This document shows positions 1 to 11,308 of a stretch of DNA of 64,000 nucleotides, one piece after another. Made by a program: the position numbers and the translations under genes. This stretch comes from Pseudoalteromonas shioyasakiensis (GTDB taxonomy: Bacteria; Pseudomonadota; Gammaproteobacteria; Enterobacterales; Alteromonadaceae). Where the stretch lies: assembly GCA_013391845.1 (NCBI GenBank), contig CP058414.1, forward strand, positions 2,032,501 through 2,096,500, written 5' to 3'. A model generated the notes under the pieces. The model did no database searches. It was given only the letters and a program-made list of their open reading frames with translations, and was not told the origin of the DNA. Each line of letters begins with the position of its first letter. Positions within the stretch are counted from its first letter, which is position 1.

Positions 1-324
1 CTTACCACTGCGTAATAACTGTGTTGAGATTGAATCAGTAATTGATTCAGTATCAATATGCTCGCTCGTTTTGTTTTTAATACGCTCAACAAACACGATA
101 GGGCGAGTATTTGCTGTCATGGTGCCAACCACAGGTGAAGCAAGTAATGAGTTTGTCATCTGGCTTGCTACTTTTTGTAGATCCGTTGAGCCAAAATTTA
201 TATCAGTAGTTTCAACAGCTTGTGCATCACCATAGCTAACAACGGCTTTATTTGCACAACCAGACAGCAATAAAGCGCTTGTCATTGCAACGGCCGCAGC
301 CGACTTAACAGAAAGTAATTTCAT
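1..324 (-). CDS. lpoB: Penicillin-binding protein activator LpoB-like lipoprotein (partial, C-terminus outside window)
   Basis: Reading the minus strand from the ATG at 324 gives 108 codons that run off the left edge. The N-terminus is a lipoprotein signal with lipobox LLSGC, then a segment containing TRPIVFVERIKNKTSEHID, typical of the LpoB/CsgG-like fold. LpoB is an outer-membrane lipoprotein that reaches through peptidoglycan to stimulate the bifunctional synthase PBP1b. A YcfL-like gene lies 10 bp upstream, matching the ycfL-lpoB pair of E. coli, which supports the call. The C-terminal half is not visible, so full length cannot be checked. Confidence 0.82.
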   Translation of the reverse strand, partial: MKLLSVKSAAAVAMTSALLLSGCANKAVVSYGDAQAVETTDINFGSTDLQKVASQMTNSLLASPVVGTMTANTRPIVFVERIKNKTSEHIDTESITDSISTQLLRSGK

Positions 325-334
325 TGTAGTATCC

Positions 335-763
335 TTAATCTTCAAATTCTTGTGCTTCTGTTGACACTTCACGCACTGCAAGCGAGAAGGTGACAGCATT
401 TGCTGTCGGGGCTAGGCCCGGTAACTGGGTTTTAGCAAATCCAAATAAAGTGATAGGTTGCCAAGGCGAATGGTTGCCGCGAATAACAAAGCCATCAGCG
501 TCATACCAAGTAAATTGATATTGTAAGTATTGAGACTTTTTATACTGGCTTGCCAGTGTCACAACAACATCAGTTAAGCCATTTGTTTGACGTGTTTTTA
601 CATCTGTAATGGCTAATTTCTTGCCAAGTTCAGGGTTATTAACAATCAGTTGTTGGTTATACTGTTGTGATGCCTGCTCAACACCAATGCCAGAAGTGGT
701 AGGGCGTGAGGAGCAAGCCGCAACAAGTAAAATGGTTAATAGTGGCACTAAATATTTCATCAT
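335..763 (-). CDS. ycfL: YcfL-like DUF1425 lipoprotein
   Basis: This 142-residue protein has a lipoprotein signal with lipobox VAACSS near residue 17, then a small beta-rich domain with QYQFTWYDADGFVI, typical of DUF1425/YcfL. Its molecular function is unknown. It sits between a COG3014 lipoprotein gene (5 bp upstream) and the lpoB-like gene (10 bp downstream), all on the minus strand and tightly spaced, so co-transcription is likely. A role near the cell-wall synthesis machinery is inferred only from this linkage. The start at Met1 or Met2 is not resolved. Confidence 0.8.
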   Translation of the reverse strand: MMKYLVPLLTILLVAACSSRPTTSGIGVEQASQQYNQQLIVNNPELGKKLAITDVKTRQTNGLTDVVVTLASQYKKSQYLQYQFTWYDADGFVIRGNHSPWQPITLFGFAKTQLPGLAPTANAVTFSLAVREVSTEAQEFED

Positions 764-768
764 TGCTC

Positions 769-2133
769 CTAGAGTTGTACAACATGTGTGTCGTAGTAGT
801 TATTTATAGAGGTTAGAAAAATCAAGGTTAACCTTTGCTTACTAACCGTAAAGTCTATTTCGCCATGCCCTGGCACGCTTAAAGCGTGCTGACCTGCTGG
901 CATCGCGTGCTGAGCAATACTCAGTTGACTTGGTAAAGTCGACCAGCTTCGCGTATCAGCTTGCTCTGATGCAATGTTATAAATATTCGCTAAAATATTA
1001 CCGACATCGCCGCCGCTTCTTGTCAATTCTGCACGCATCTTTTCTTTCGCAACCAAACGCATAACCTGGCGGGTTATTCTGCCAGCACTTTGATCTTTTA
1101 AAGTTTTTGCTGCCAGCGCTTCAAGCCTAACAATGGGTGTCAGCGGTAAGTTTTCGCCATCGAGACTCACTGTTTTATCACTGCCCGCATAAGGCGCATC
1201 GCGATAAACAGGCATGGCAATACTGTAAAAGCGTGCATCACCCCGGGAGGTATAAATGGGTAATCGTAAATGAAACTCTTGCCTTGCTGGTATTAACCCT
1301 TGCTCTGCAATTACAATTACTTGGCCTGTGTTTGCTTGAGTTTGCTTTAGCTTGCCAAAGCGTTTGCTAAATTCTTCAAAATCCTGATCAAACCCTTGCT
1401 TTTTGGCAAGGCGTAACACTGTTTGCTGTAAGTAGCTATTTTCGCTATTTATTTCGAGTGCTTTCTTATAGTCGATATAGGCATCATCAAACTGTTTATC
1501 TGCCTCATAAAGTAGACCAGACAAATAAAACGTAAAGGCATTTTGAAAGCCATTTTTGACATTACCAATTAGCTCAGCCATATCAGGGTAGCCTTCGGCT
1601 GCCTTTTCTGCTTGTTCATCAAGTACAGCTTGGTTGTCTTTTAATGCATCTTCTTGCACTTTATTAGCACGTCTAACTTCAACTAATGCAGATTCAAGTT
1701 GTTTATCAAATACATAGCTCAGTGCTTTGTAGCTATGCAGCATAGTCATTTCATAGGCTGCTGGCTCATAACCAATCACTGAATCATTGGTCAATAATGA
1801 GTTTGTTTGTTCAAGGCCTGCACTTAGCTGTACTTTGGCTGCTTGACGCTTTTTTTCCATATTTTGATAAACAGCTTCAAAGGTCTCATTGGCCTCGGAA
1901 TTTTGTTTAGCCAAAAACTCAAGACGGGCCGTTTCAAGCTGATTCAATAAATAGTTACTATGGCCTCGGCTGTTACTCGGCAAAAGTTGCTGAGCACTTG
2001 CTATGTTATTTTGAGAAATAGCTTGGCGCACAGGTTTTAGCTGCGTCGCATAATCTTGGAATAGATCAGTAATACCTATGGTACTGCAACCAGATAACAG
2101 TAAAGCAGCTCCAATAAATAAACGTCGATGCAC
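769..2133 (-). CDS. COG3014 family lipoprotein with TPR-like segment
   Basis: The 454-residue product begins with a lipoprotein signal (lipobox LLSGCS, Cys16). A long helical region follows (about residues 40-260) with TPR-like spacing, for example DAYIDYKKALEIN near residue 220. The C-terminal third is beta-rich and ends VVQL. COG3014 proteins have no established function and are often next to ycfL and lpoB in marine gammaproteobacteria. It is the first gene of the minus-strand cluster, so its promoter should lie in the 133-bp gap shared with the divergent EamA gene. An envelope-assembly role is inference from location and lipidation. Confidence 0.75.
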   Translation of the reverse strand: MHRRLFIGAALLLSGCSTIGITDLFQDYATQLKPVRQAISQNNIASAQQLLPSNSRGHSNYLLNQLETARLEFLAKQNSEANETFEAVYQNMEKKRQAAKVQLSAGLEQTNSLLTNDSVIGYEPAAYEMTMLHSYKALSYVFDKQLESALVEVRRANKVQEDALKDNQAVLDEQAEKAAEGYPDMAELIGNVKNGFQNAFTFYLSGLLYEADKQFDDAYIDYKKALEINSENSYLQQTVLRLAKKQGFDQDFEEFSKRFGKLKQTQANTGQVIVIAEQGLIPARQEFHLRLPIYTSRGDARFYSIAMPVYRDAPYAGSDKTVSLDGENLPLTPIVRLEALAAKTLKDQSAGRITRQVMRLVAKEKMRAELTRSGGDVGNILANIYNIASEQADTRSWSTLPSQLSIAQHAMPAGQHALSVPGHGEIDFTVSKQRLTLIFLTSINNYYDTHVVQL

Positions 2134-2266
2134 TGAACACTCCTTTTAAACAATGTACTCAGATTAGCATACGCGGCTTAACCTTCTATGATAAATTATG
2201 TAAAAAATCGTAAGTTATTAGACAACTTTCTGGTCTTCTGTTTTGTAACGTTAAAGGACACTGCAT

Positions 2267-3119
2267 TTGTTGAGCACCGTACTGTATACCTTGATTGCAC
2301 TTAGTGCTTTTGCAGCTAATTCTTTGCTGTGCCGAATGGCATTACAAAGTGGTGATATTGATCCTTTGAGCTTTACTGCTATTCGCTTAGCAAGTGGGGC
2401 GTTTATGTTGCTTGGCTTACTGTTATGGCAAGCAAAGTTAAGGCAATTAAAATCGCAAAGGGCTAAACCTTTATCCGATAAAGGTAACAATATCAGCGCC
2501 CTTAGTTTATTTGTTTACGCGCTGTGCTTTTCAGTTGCTTATGTTGATTTAAATACAGGTACAGGCGCACTTATCTTATTTTCTGCAGTGCAGTTAACCA
2601 TGATAGGCCATAGTGTTTTAAAGAAAGAGCCGCTCAGTAAAGTGCAGTGGGGGGCTTTATTTGTCGCATTTGCGGGTTTTATTTACCTAATGCTGCCCTC
2701 AGCGACGGTGCCTTCTTTCATGCCAGCAATGCTCATGGCGTTAAGTGGTGTAGCGTGGGGTGTTTACAGTATTCGTGGAAAATCATGCAGCTCACCTTTG
2801 CAAGCAACCAGCTTTAATTTTCTAAGAAGTTTAATACTTGTGCCAATTTTAGTCTTTCTAGCCGTTGTCGATTGGCAGGGTATCACAGCAACAGGCGTTT
2901 ATTTGGCGATAGCTTCAGGAGCTTTAGCATCAGGCCTTGGTTATAGCATTTGGTATATTGCACTACCAAGGCTTAAAAGTAGCCAAGCAGGTGTGGTACA
3001 GCTAACGGTTCCAGTGCTTGCTACGTTAGCTGGGGTGGTATTTTTAGATGAGCAATTAACAGCGCGTTTAATCACAGCCAGCGCCTTGATTCTTGGCGCT
3101 GTACTGGTGTTTTTAATGA

Positions 3120-3139
<20 letters not shown>
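2267..3139 (+). CDS. DMT superfamily (EamA) membrane transporter
   Basis: The 290-residue hydrophobic protein has about ten membrane segments in two EamA repeats (about residues 1-135 and 145-285), the usual drug/metabolite transporter layout and length. The start is TTG at 2267, chosen because AAAGGA lies 9 bases upstream and the next residues (LSTVLYTLIALSAFA) form the first membrane helix. The substrate cannot be predicted. The last 20 bases overlap the 3' end of the convergent M15 peptidase gene. Confidence 0.8.
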
Positions 3140-5292
<2,153 letters not shown>

Positions 5293-5297
5293 AAATT

Positions 5298-5795
5298 CTA
5301 CTTTTTAGTTACAGTGAGTAATGTGTCTACCCCAGCAATGACCTGAGATAGTGAATAATACAGAGGGCCAAGGTGTTGGCTATTGAGTACGCAAAGAGTA
5401 CCGAGCATTGGGCTGCTCAGCTCGCGTAAATCAAAATAGGCTAACCGTTCACCCTGGCTAATTTTACTGCCATTTAATTTTGCAATATTGGTGTGATTAA
5501 TATGTTCTTCAACCGATGAAAACGATAAGTTTAATAAAACTTTTAAACCGTTTTTTGCCTGTAAAATGTATTCTTTACCGGCATTTTTAACTTGTAATAG
5601 GGTGCCATCGAATGGTGCGATGATGTTGTGACTAGTTAATTCAACACTAATACTTGGTCCAAGTGTCGCAAAGCGGAAAAATGGCTCTGGGTGCTCGCTA
5701 ATGCTTTTTACACGCCCAGTAAATGGGCTTTTAATAGCCATGCAGCGCGCTTTTCTGAGGCTGCGTTCGGGTAAATATTGAACTTCGTTAGTCAT
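5298..5795 (-). CDS. EIIA(Glc)-like protein lacking both active-site histidines
   Basis: The 165-residue protein aligns without gaps over the core of E. coli Crr (EIIA-Glc): SPFTGRV matches the first strand and IAPFDGTLLQV matches the VAPVDGTIGKI segment. The phosphorylated His90 of Crr falls on Asn89 here (KVLLNLS) and the supporting His75 falls on Lys74 (AGKEYIL). It therefore should not carry PTS phosphate by the known route. It lies 5 bp from the ArsC-like gene and 3 bp from the ACT gene, with no PTS genes nearby. It may be a regulatory or scaffolding descendant of EIIA; that is inference. Confidence 0.8.
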   Translation of the reverse strand: MTNEVQYLPERSLRKARCMAIKSPFTGRVKSISEHPEPFFRFATLGPSISVELTSHNIIAPFDGTLLQVKNAGKEYILQAKNGLKVLLNLSFSSVEEHINHTNIAKLNGSKISQGERLAYFDLRELSSPMLGTLCVLNSQHLGPLYYSLSQVIAGVDTLLTVTKK

Positions 5796-5798
5796 GGC

Positions 5799-6191
5799 TT
5801 ATTTAACATCACCTAGCACATGGTAACCGTCTTTTTTCAGGGCTGTAATTGCCTTGGCCATACTTTGCTTCTTCACCAGTACATAATCGGTATCGTAAGT
5901 TGATAAAGCAAAAATCGAAATCGACGCTTTTGCCAGTACTCCAGAAATATTTGCCATGATACCTGTTAGTGAAAAACCAAGAGGGCCAATCACCTCAAGT
6001 GCCAACCAATCCGTTTCTTGATCAAGACTGTCTAGCTCAAAACTACTTGGACACACTATAGACAACTCATCAGCGGTTTTAGCAATAAAGAAAATAGCTT
6101 GTTGAAGTAGGGTAGGATCAATCGTCGCATCGACATCTAAACTATGAATGGTAAGTTCTTCACTATGAAGTTGTAACGTTTGTTTTGACAT
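5799..6191 (-). CDS. ACT domain-containing protein
   Basis: I place the start at the ATG at 6191 (130 residues). GGAT lies 5 bases upstream of it, and the longer frame upstream to 6257 has no good ribosome site. The product has two ACT-like halves: about residues 1-60, and about 65-125 with GPLGFSLTGIMANISGVLAKASISIF, split here by its Gly and Ile pattern. ACT domains usually bind amino acids. Small stand-alone double-ACT proteins of this type have no fixed function. It heads the run leading to dapE. Confidence 0.78.
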   Translation of the reverse strand: MSKQTLQLHSEELTIHSLDVDATIDPTLLQQAIFFIAKTADELSIVCPSSFELDSLDQETDWLALEVIGPLGFSLTGIMANISGVLAKASISIFALSTYDTDYVLVKKQSMAKAITALKKDGYHVLGDVK

Positions 6192-6300
6192 CTGCGATCC
6201 TATCTTTGAAGCCTTTGAATTTATAGTATAGGTAAACAAAGTTAAGATAAAGCGCAATAATTTTGATTGCTGAGGAAATACTCAGCTCAGTCTTTAAATG

Positions 6301-6323
6301 TTGTCCACAGAATCTGTGGATAA
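6301..6323. promoter_or_regulatory. Inverted pair of DnaA boxes
   Basis: TTGTCCACA (6301-6309) and TGTGGATAA (6315-6323, the reverse complement of the perfect box TTATCCACA) face each other across 5 bases. Both fit the DnaA-box consensus TTRTCCACA. The pair lies between the ACT gene and pta. It could titrate DnaA or affect local transcription; the sequence alone shows only the match. Confidence 0.5.
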
Positions 6324-6355
6324 ATATGGGAATAGGTCAGTATAAAGAAGCTAAT

Positions 6356-6388
6356 AGGCTAATTTATAAAGGTTTTATAAATTAGCCT
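6356..6388 (-). terminator. Perfect 15-bp stem-loop downstream of pta
   Basis: Arms 6356-6370 and 6374-6388 are exact reverse complements with a 3-base loop, placed 13 bases after the pta stop codon (minus strand). The stem is AT-rich and no clear U-run follows on the minus strand, so it may act as a weak terminator or as a 3' mRNA stabiliser. Confidence 0.5.
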
Positions 6389-6401
6389 AAATTTTGAAGG
6401 G

Positions 6402-8558
6402 TTAATTTTCTATGCTTTCGACTTGCTTAGCTTGAATCGCTGTAAGGGCAATGGTGTAAACAATATCGTCTACTAATGCACCACGACTTAAGTCATTTAC
6501 CGGCTTGCGCATACCTTGAAGCATCGGGCCAATACTAATTAAATCAGCACTACGTTGTACTGCTTTGTAAGTTGTATTACCAGTATTCAAGTCTGGGAAT
6601 ACAAACACAGTTGCTTTACCTGCCACAGGGCTATCGGGTGCTTTCTTAATTGCTACATTTTCAATAATAGCTGCATCGTATTGAAGCGGGCCATCAATCA
6701 CTAAGTCTGGGCGCTTTTGCTGGGCAAGCTTAGTGGCTTCACGGACTTTCTCTACATCAGCGCCTGAGCCTGACGTACCCGTGCTGTAGCTGATCATTGC
6801 AACGCGAGGTTCAATGCCAAATGCGGCAGCTGAATCAGCCGATTGAATAGCAATATCAGCTAATTGCTCAGCGGTAGGATCTGGATTGATAGCGCAGTCA
6901 CCGTAAACAAGTACTTGATCAGGTAATAGCATAAAGAATACCGATGATACTAACGATGAACCCGGAGCCGTTTTAATCAATTGTAGCGGTGGGCGAATCG
7001 TGTTAGCTGTTGTGTTAACAGCACCTGACACCAAGCCGTCTACTTTACCTTGTTCAAGCATCATGGTGCCAAGTACTACGTTATCTAGTAATTGCTCTTG
7101 TGCGACCACTTCTGTTAAGCCTTTGTTTTTACGAATCTCTACCATAGGCGCCACGTAATCGTTGATTACATCAGCTGGCTCAATAATGGTTACGTTATCG
7201 TTAAGCTCAACACCTTGTTGTTCAGCAATACGTAAAATCTCTTCTTTATCGCCAAGAAGGATTGTTTTAGCAATACCACGTTGACCACAAATAGCAGCAG
7301 CTTTAATAGTACGTGGCTCATTACCTTCTGGTAAAACAACCGTTTTATTCGCTTGACGGGCTTTATCCGTTAGTAAGAAGCGAAATGCTGGAGGAGACAT
7401 TTTACGAGTACGACCAACACTTTGTGCAAGGCTGTCTAACCAGTCTGAGTCAATATGGCTGGCGTTGTGATCTTTTACTTTATCGATGCGTTGATCATCA
7501 TCACAAGGCACTTCCATATTGAAGTTATGCAGTAACAGTGAGGTACGCCACGTATCTTCTTCTGTTGCGATAATTGGTAAACCTGTATCCATCGCTTGTT
7601 CACATAATTTCATAATGCGATCTTCAGGTTTAAAACCACCAGTTAATAAAATTGCCCCAAGCTTGGTGCCATTCATGGCTGATAAACAAGCTGCAACTAA
7701 TACATCAGAGCGATCGCCAGGAGTTACCAGCAATGCTCCAGGGGTAAAGTGGCTTAAGATATTCGACACTGTACGGGCACAGAAAGTGACGCGACGTAAA
7801 CGGCGGTGAGCCATGTCACCTTCGTTAATTACTTCAGCTTTTAAGTATTCACATAAATCTCGTACACGCGGTGCTACTAGGTCAAAATCCCAAGGAATTG
7901 AGCCTAATAACTTAAATGGGTGCTTTCTGAAAATAGGCAGCGATGCTAAACGGTTTAATTCGTTCTCGAGTTGTTCAGGTTCATGGGCCTCAACAAGATC
8001 TGCACGTGCACGACCTTCGTCATCCAATGGCGCATTTACTTTATTGAAAATACAGCCTAACACGCGAGGGTGATTAACACCGCCATAGTTGCCAGAGGCG
8101 ATTTCTAAACGGTCTTCAATTTGGTCATTGCTATCATTACTAGGCGTTAAAACAAAAACAATATCAGCACCTAGCGTTTGCGCAATTTCACGGTTTACGC
8201 GTCCAGCATAAGGCTGACGACGTGTTGGCACCATACCCTCGATAATGGCGATTTCGTCTTCTTTAATGGTGCTTTCAAAGCGCTCTACGATTTCTTCTAG
8301 TAAGTCGTCGCCTTTACCATCACCAATCATTTGCTCTGCATAGCTCAAATCGAATGGTGTCGGTGGATTAATTGGCGAGCCATGGGTAACAATTTGCGTC
8401 GACTTTTCTGGGCCTGTATCGCCAGAGCGTGGCTGTGCAATGGGTTTGAAAAAGTTAACTTTAAGCGCTTTTTGCTCTAGCGCACGTACCAAACCAACAG
8501 AAACAGACGTTAAACCAACCCCAGTTGAAATAGGGATCAACATAATTCTACGTGCCAT
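6402..8558 (-). CDS. pta: Phosphate acetyltransferase
   Basis: The 718-residue protein matches the long gammaproteobacterial Pta (E. coli 714). It has an N-terminal P-loop-like domain ([17 protein letters not shown]), a middle DRTGG-type domain around residues 230-340, and a C-terminal catalytic PTA_PTB domain from about residue 390 to the end, including [15 protein letters not shown]. It converts acetyl-CoA and phosphate to acetyl phosphate. ackA ends 4 bases upstream of its start, so the two are one operon and form the acetate overflow and activation pathway. Confidence 0.97.
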   Translation of the reverse strand: MARRIMLIPISTGVGLTSVSVGLVRALEQKALKVNFFKPIAQPRSGDTGPEKSTQIVTHGSPINPPTPFDLSYAEQMIGDGKGDDLLEEIVERFESTIKEDEIAIIEGMVPTRRQPYAGRVNREIAQTLGADIVFVLTPSNDSNDQIEDRLEIASGNYGGVNHPRVLGCIFNKVNAPLDDEGRARADLVEAHEPEQLENELNRLASLPIFRKHPFKLLGSIPWDFDLVAPRVRDLCEYLKAEVINEGDMAHRRLRRVTFCARTVSNILSHFTPGALLVTPGDRSDVLVAACLSAMNGTKLGAILLTGGFKPEDRIMKLCEQAMDTGLPIIATEEDTWRTSLLLHNFNMEVPCDDDQRIDKVKDHNASHIDSDWLDSLAQSVGRTRKMSPPAFRFLLTDKARQANKTVVLPEGNEPRTIKAAAICGQRGIAKTILLGDKEEILRIAEQQGVELNDNVTIIEPADVINDYVAPMVEIRKNKGLTEVVAQEQLLDNVVLGTMMLEQGKVDGLVSGAVNTTANTIRPPLQLIKTAPGSSLVSSVFFMLLPDQVLVYGDCAINPDPTAEQLADIAIQSADSAAAFGIEPRVAMISYSTGTSGSGADVEKVREATKLAQQKRPDLVIDGPLQYDAAIIENVAIKKAPDSPVAGKATVFVFPDLNTGNTTYKAVQRSADLISIGPMLQGMRKPVNDLSRGALVDDIVYTIALTAIQAKQVESIEN

Positions 8559-8562
8559 TTAC

Positions 8563-9777
8563 TTAAGCCTCCTTTGCAATGCGGGCTGCATCGTTAGCAA
8601 TAACCCATTCTTCATTTGTTGGGATCACAAACGCTTTAACATGCGCTTGGCCTTTTGAAATTAGGCCTTCTTTACCAAAGCGAGCAGCCAAGTTAGCAGC
8701 TTCATCACACTCAAGGCCTAAAAAGCCTAAGTGTGAAATCACTTTGTCACGAATGATGTCTGAGTTTTCACCAATGCCACCGGTAAAAATAAGCGCATCA
8801 AGGCGTTGCAGAGGCACCAAGAACGCAGCAATTTGTTTTGCTAAGCGGTAACAGAAAATATCGAGAGCAAGGTTTGCTTGTGGGTGGCCTTCAACAGCCG
8901 CTTCTTCAATAGTGCGACAGTCATTTGATAATTCACTAATGCCTAACAGACCACTTTGTTTATTCAACAAATCATCAATTTCTTGAACTGAATAATTAAG
9001 TTGTTGAGTCAAAAAGGTGAATAAACCAGGATCGATGCTACCACTGCGCGTACCCATGACTAAGCCTTCCAGTGGGGTAAGCCCCATACTGGTATCAACA
9101 CTCTTACCATCTTTAATAGCGCACACAGAACAACCATTACCTAAATGCGCACTGATCACATTAGTTTGCTGGCGTTCTTTGCCGAGTAATTTCGCCGCTT
9201 CACCGGCAACATAATAATGGCTCGTGCCATGGAAACCATAACGTCTTACACCATGTTCTTTATAAAGCGAGTAAGGTAATGCATATAAGTAGGCAATTTT
9301 TGGCATAGTTTGATGAAACGCAGTATCAAACACCGCAATTTGTGGTAGTGTCGAGAACGCTTGCTGTGCGGTGCGAATACCTAATAAATTCGCTGGATAA
9401 TGTAAAGGCGCTAATGCTGCCGTTTTCTCGATTTCTATTAATACGTCATTATCAATTAATACTGACTCGGTAAAATGTTCGCCACCATGTACGACCCTAT
9501 GGCCCACGGCAACTAACTTATCCTCAAGACCTAAGTTTTTGACCAGGTAAACAAGTTTATTAATTGCTGCATCATGGGCTTGTCCTTTTGCAAGTTCAAT
9601 AAGTTGTTTTTCACCATTATATTTATATTTTATTGAAGGCGTATCTGATCCAAGGCGTTCAGCTAACCCTGAAATAACTTCGTCAGAAGTGGTGGCATCT
9701 AAAATGGCAAATTTTAAACTCGAACTACCACAGTTTAGTACTAAAACGTGATGTGGTGAGCAAAGGTGCTTCGGCAT
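8563..9777 (-). CDS. ackA: Acetate kinase
   Basis: The 404-residue protein has the ASKHA phosphotransferase signatures VLNCGSSSLKFAI near residue 14, AHLGNGCSVCAI near residue 212 and FTGGIGENSDIIRD near residue 334. Length and motifs fit AckA, which makes ATP and acetate from acetyl phosphate and ADP, reversibly. It is the first gene of the ackA-pta operon. The promoter should lie in the 270-bp spacer towards yfbV, but I could not pick a convincing minus-strand box. Confidence 0.97.
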   Translation of the reverse strand: MPKHLCSPHHVLVLNCGSSSLKFAILDATTSDEVISGLAERLGSDTPSIKYKYNGEKQLIELAKGQAHDAAINKLVYLVKNLGLEDKLVAVGHRVVHGGEHFTESVLIDNDVLIEIEKTAALAPLHYPANLLGIRTAQQAFSTLPQIAVFDTAFHQTMPKIAYLYALPYSLYKEHGVRRYGFHGTSHYYVAGEAAKLLGKERQQTNVISAHLGNGCSVCAIKDGKSVDTSMGLTPLEGLVMGTRSGSIDPGLFTFLTQQLNYSVQEIDDLLNKQSGLLGISELSNDCRTIEEAAVEGHPQANLALDIFCYRLAKQIAAFLVPLQRLDALIFTGGIGENSDIIRDKVISHLGFLGLECDEAANLAARFGKEGLISKGQAHVKAFVIPTNEEWVIANDAARIAKEA

Positions 9778-10067
9778 AGCTAGGTCCTAAAAGTACGATA
9801 TCAGTCAGTGTGTATTAAGGCTTGATAATTAGAATTCTTTGCCAGTATAGTAAATAAGTATTTTGTTGCTACACTTAACAAAGCTAGGCTGTAATTACAC
9901 TAAAGTCTAGTTGACTTAAGCCGATAACATTTTATCTCATTTAGACTTTAAACGTTAGTCTCATTGCCATTAATTTGGTATTAGAACTAGGACAGGTTTT
10001 GCAGGGATTGTATCCGGGAGTGTGTTACACTCGGTTGTGAAACGAGATGAAAACCCTAGGAGTGATG

Positions 10068-10514
10068 ATGCAAAAAGGTGTCATGTCACAAGTGCAAACA
10101 GGTCGTCAGTACGCTAAAAAATGGCCGATGCGACAAGAGCTCGCTCCATTGTTTGCCGAATTTAGAGTGATCAAAGCTACTGATCTGGCAATTACTGTGA
10201 TGCCAATTTTGGCAATGCTGACCGTATTCATGCAAGTTAATTACTTGGGCAGTGATTATTTTCCCCAAGCTATCACTATTGCGCTATTCTTTTTGTCACT
10301 TCCGCTGCAAGGTTTGTTGTGGTTAGGAAGACGTGCTCAAACCAGATTAGAACCAGCGATGCTAAGTTGGTATACAGAATTGCACAGTAAAATGAAGGCG
10401 CATGGTTATCAGTCACAATTAACGACTGAAAAACCACGCTATATAGATTTAGCTCAACTGTTAAAGGATATGTTCGAAAAAATGGACAAAGCCTTCACTA
10501 AAGAGCATTTTTAA
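10068..10514 (+). CDS. yfbV: UPF0208 membrane protein YfbV
   Basis: The product has the YfbV pattern: GRQYAKKWPMRQELAPLF, two membrane helices around residues 40-60 and 65-85, and a C-terminal helix ending DKAFTKEHF. In E. coli YfbV helps insulate the Ter macrodomain and is next to ackA-pta, as here. An ATG also exists at 10047, but AGGAG at 10058-10062 lies inside that extension and 5 bases before the ATG at 10068, so I chose 10068. A further ATG at 10083 is possible. Confidence 0.87.
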   Translation: MQKGVMSQVQTGRQYAKKWPMRQELAPLFAEFRVIKATDLAITVMPILAMLTVFMQVNYLGSDYFPQAITIALFFLSLPLQGLLWLGRRAQTRLEPAMLSWYTELHSKMKAHGYQSQLTTEKPRYIDLAQLLKDMFEKMDKAFTKEHF

Positions 10515-11308
10515 TCCCGAATAAACTGGCTCACATAAAACGATAACGTAATTTTTTGTGGGCCTTGCTGCTCTATCTGCTGCCAATGCTCTGGGCGAAA
10601 CTTCCATGCAAACGGCGTCATCATAATTAAATGTTTAATCTCATCGACAGATAACAACACCTGTTGCTCTAGTAAATTCGTCGACTCTTTGCTGAAACCC
10701 GCTGATGGTTCTATCTCTGTATGTGGTTTAACATCGGAATAAATAAATGCTTTTAACTCTTTTAGGTGCCAAGGGCCAGGGCTTGCAACAATTAAGCTAG
10801 CTTGTGGTTTGGCAAGGCGGGCAAGTTCTTGTGCAAATAGTGGTGCAAACACACTAACAAGCACATCCGCTTTGGCATCTGCAAAAGGGGCTTGGCTAAT
10901 TGAGGCAACGCTAAAATGCGCATTTTCATATCGCTTAGCAGCGTATTTTACCGCGGGTTTCGAAATATCGACACCATAGACATCGGCACTCGATTGCGTT
11001 GCTATTGCTTGAGTGTAAAAGCCTTCACCACAGCCTAAATCAATCACTGAAGTTGGTTCGAGTGATGTCACTAAATCTGCTAAAGCTTGCTGTAAAAACA
11101 AATAGTGCCCGGCACTTAAAAATGCGCGGCGAGCCTGCACCATTTCAAGGTTATCTCCTGGTTGTTTAGACTTTTTATTTTGCACGGGAAGTAAATTGAC
11201 ATAACCCTCTTTGGCGATATCAAAACTGTGATTGTTGTCACAACGGTAAGTTTTGTCGGTTAGAGTAAGTTCAAGTTTGCAAAGCGGGCAGTGATAGTGA
11301 AGACTCAT
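10511..11308 (-). CDS. rlmA: 23S rRNA (guanine-N1-745) methyltransferase
   Basis: The 265-residue protein opens with the RlmA zinc ribbon (CPLC near residue 7, then YRCDNNHSFD) followed by AKEGYVNLLPVQ. A class I methyltransferase fold then starts at VIDLGCGEGFYTQ near residue 91. RlmA methylates G745 of 23S rRNA using S-adenosylmethionine. It overlaps the 3' end of convergent yfbV by 4 bp and the upstream permease gene by 4 bp. Confidence 0.92.
   Translation of the reverse strand: MSLHYHCPLCKLELTLTDKTYRCDNNHSFDIAKEGYVNLLPVQNKKSKQPGDNLEMVQARRAFLSAGHYLFLQQALADLVTSLEPTSVIDLGCGEGFYTQAIATQSSADVYGVDISKPAVKYAAKRYENAHFSVASISQAPFADAKADVLVSVFAPLFAQELARLAKPQASLIVASPGPWHLKELKAFIYSDVKPHTEIEPSAGFSKESTNLLEQQVLLSVDEIKHLIMMTPFAWKFRPEHWQQIEQQGPQKITLSFYVSQFIRD

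Noticed and set aside
5298..5795. Calling the EIIA-like gene crr
   Set aside because: Both active-site histidines are replaced, and ptsH and ptsI are not adjacent, so the name would imply a function the sequence does not support.
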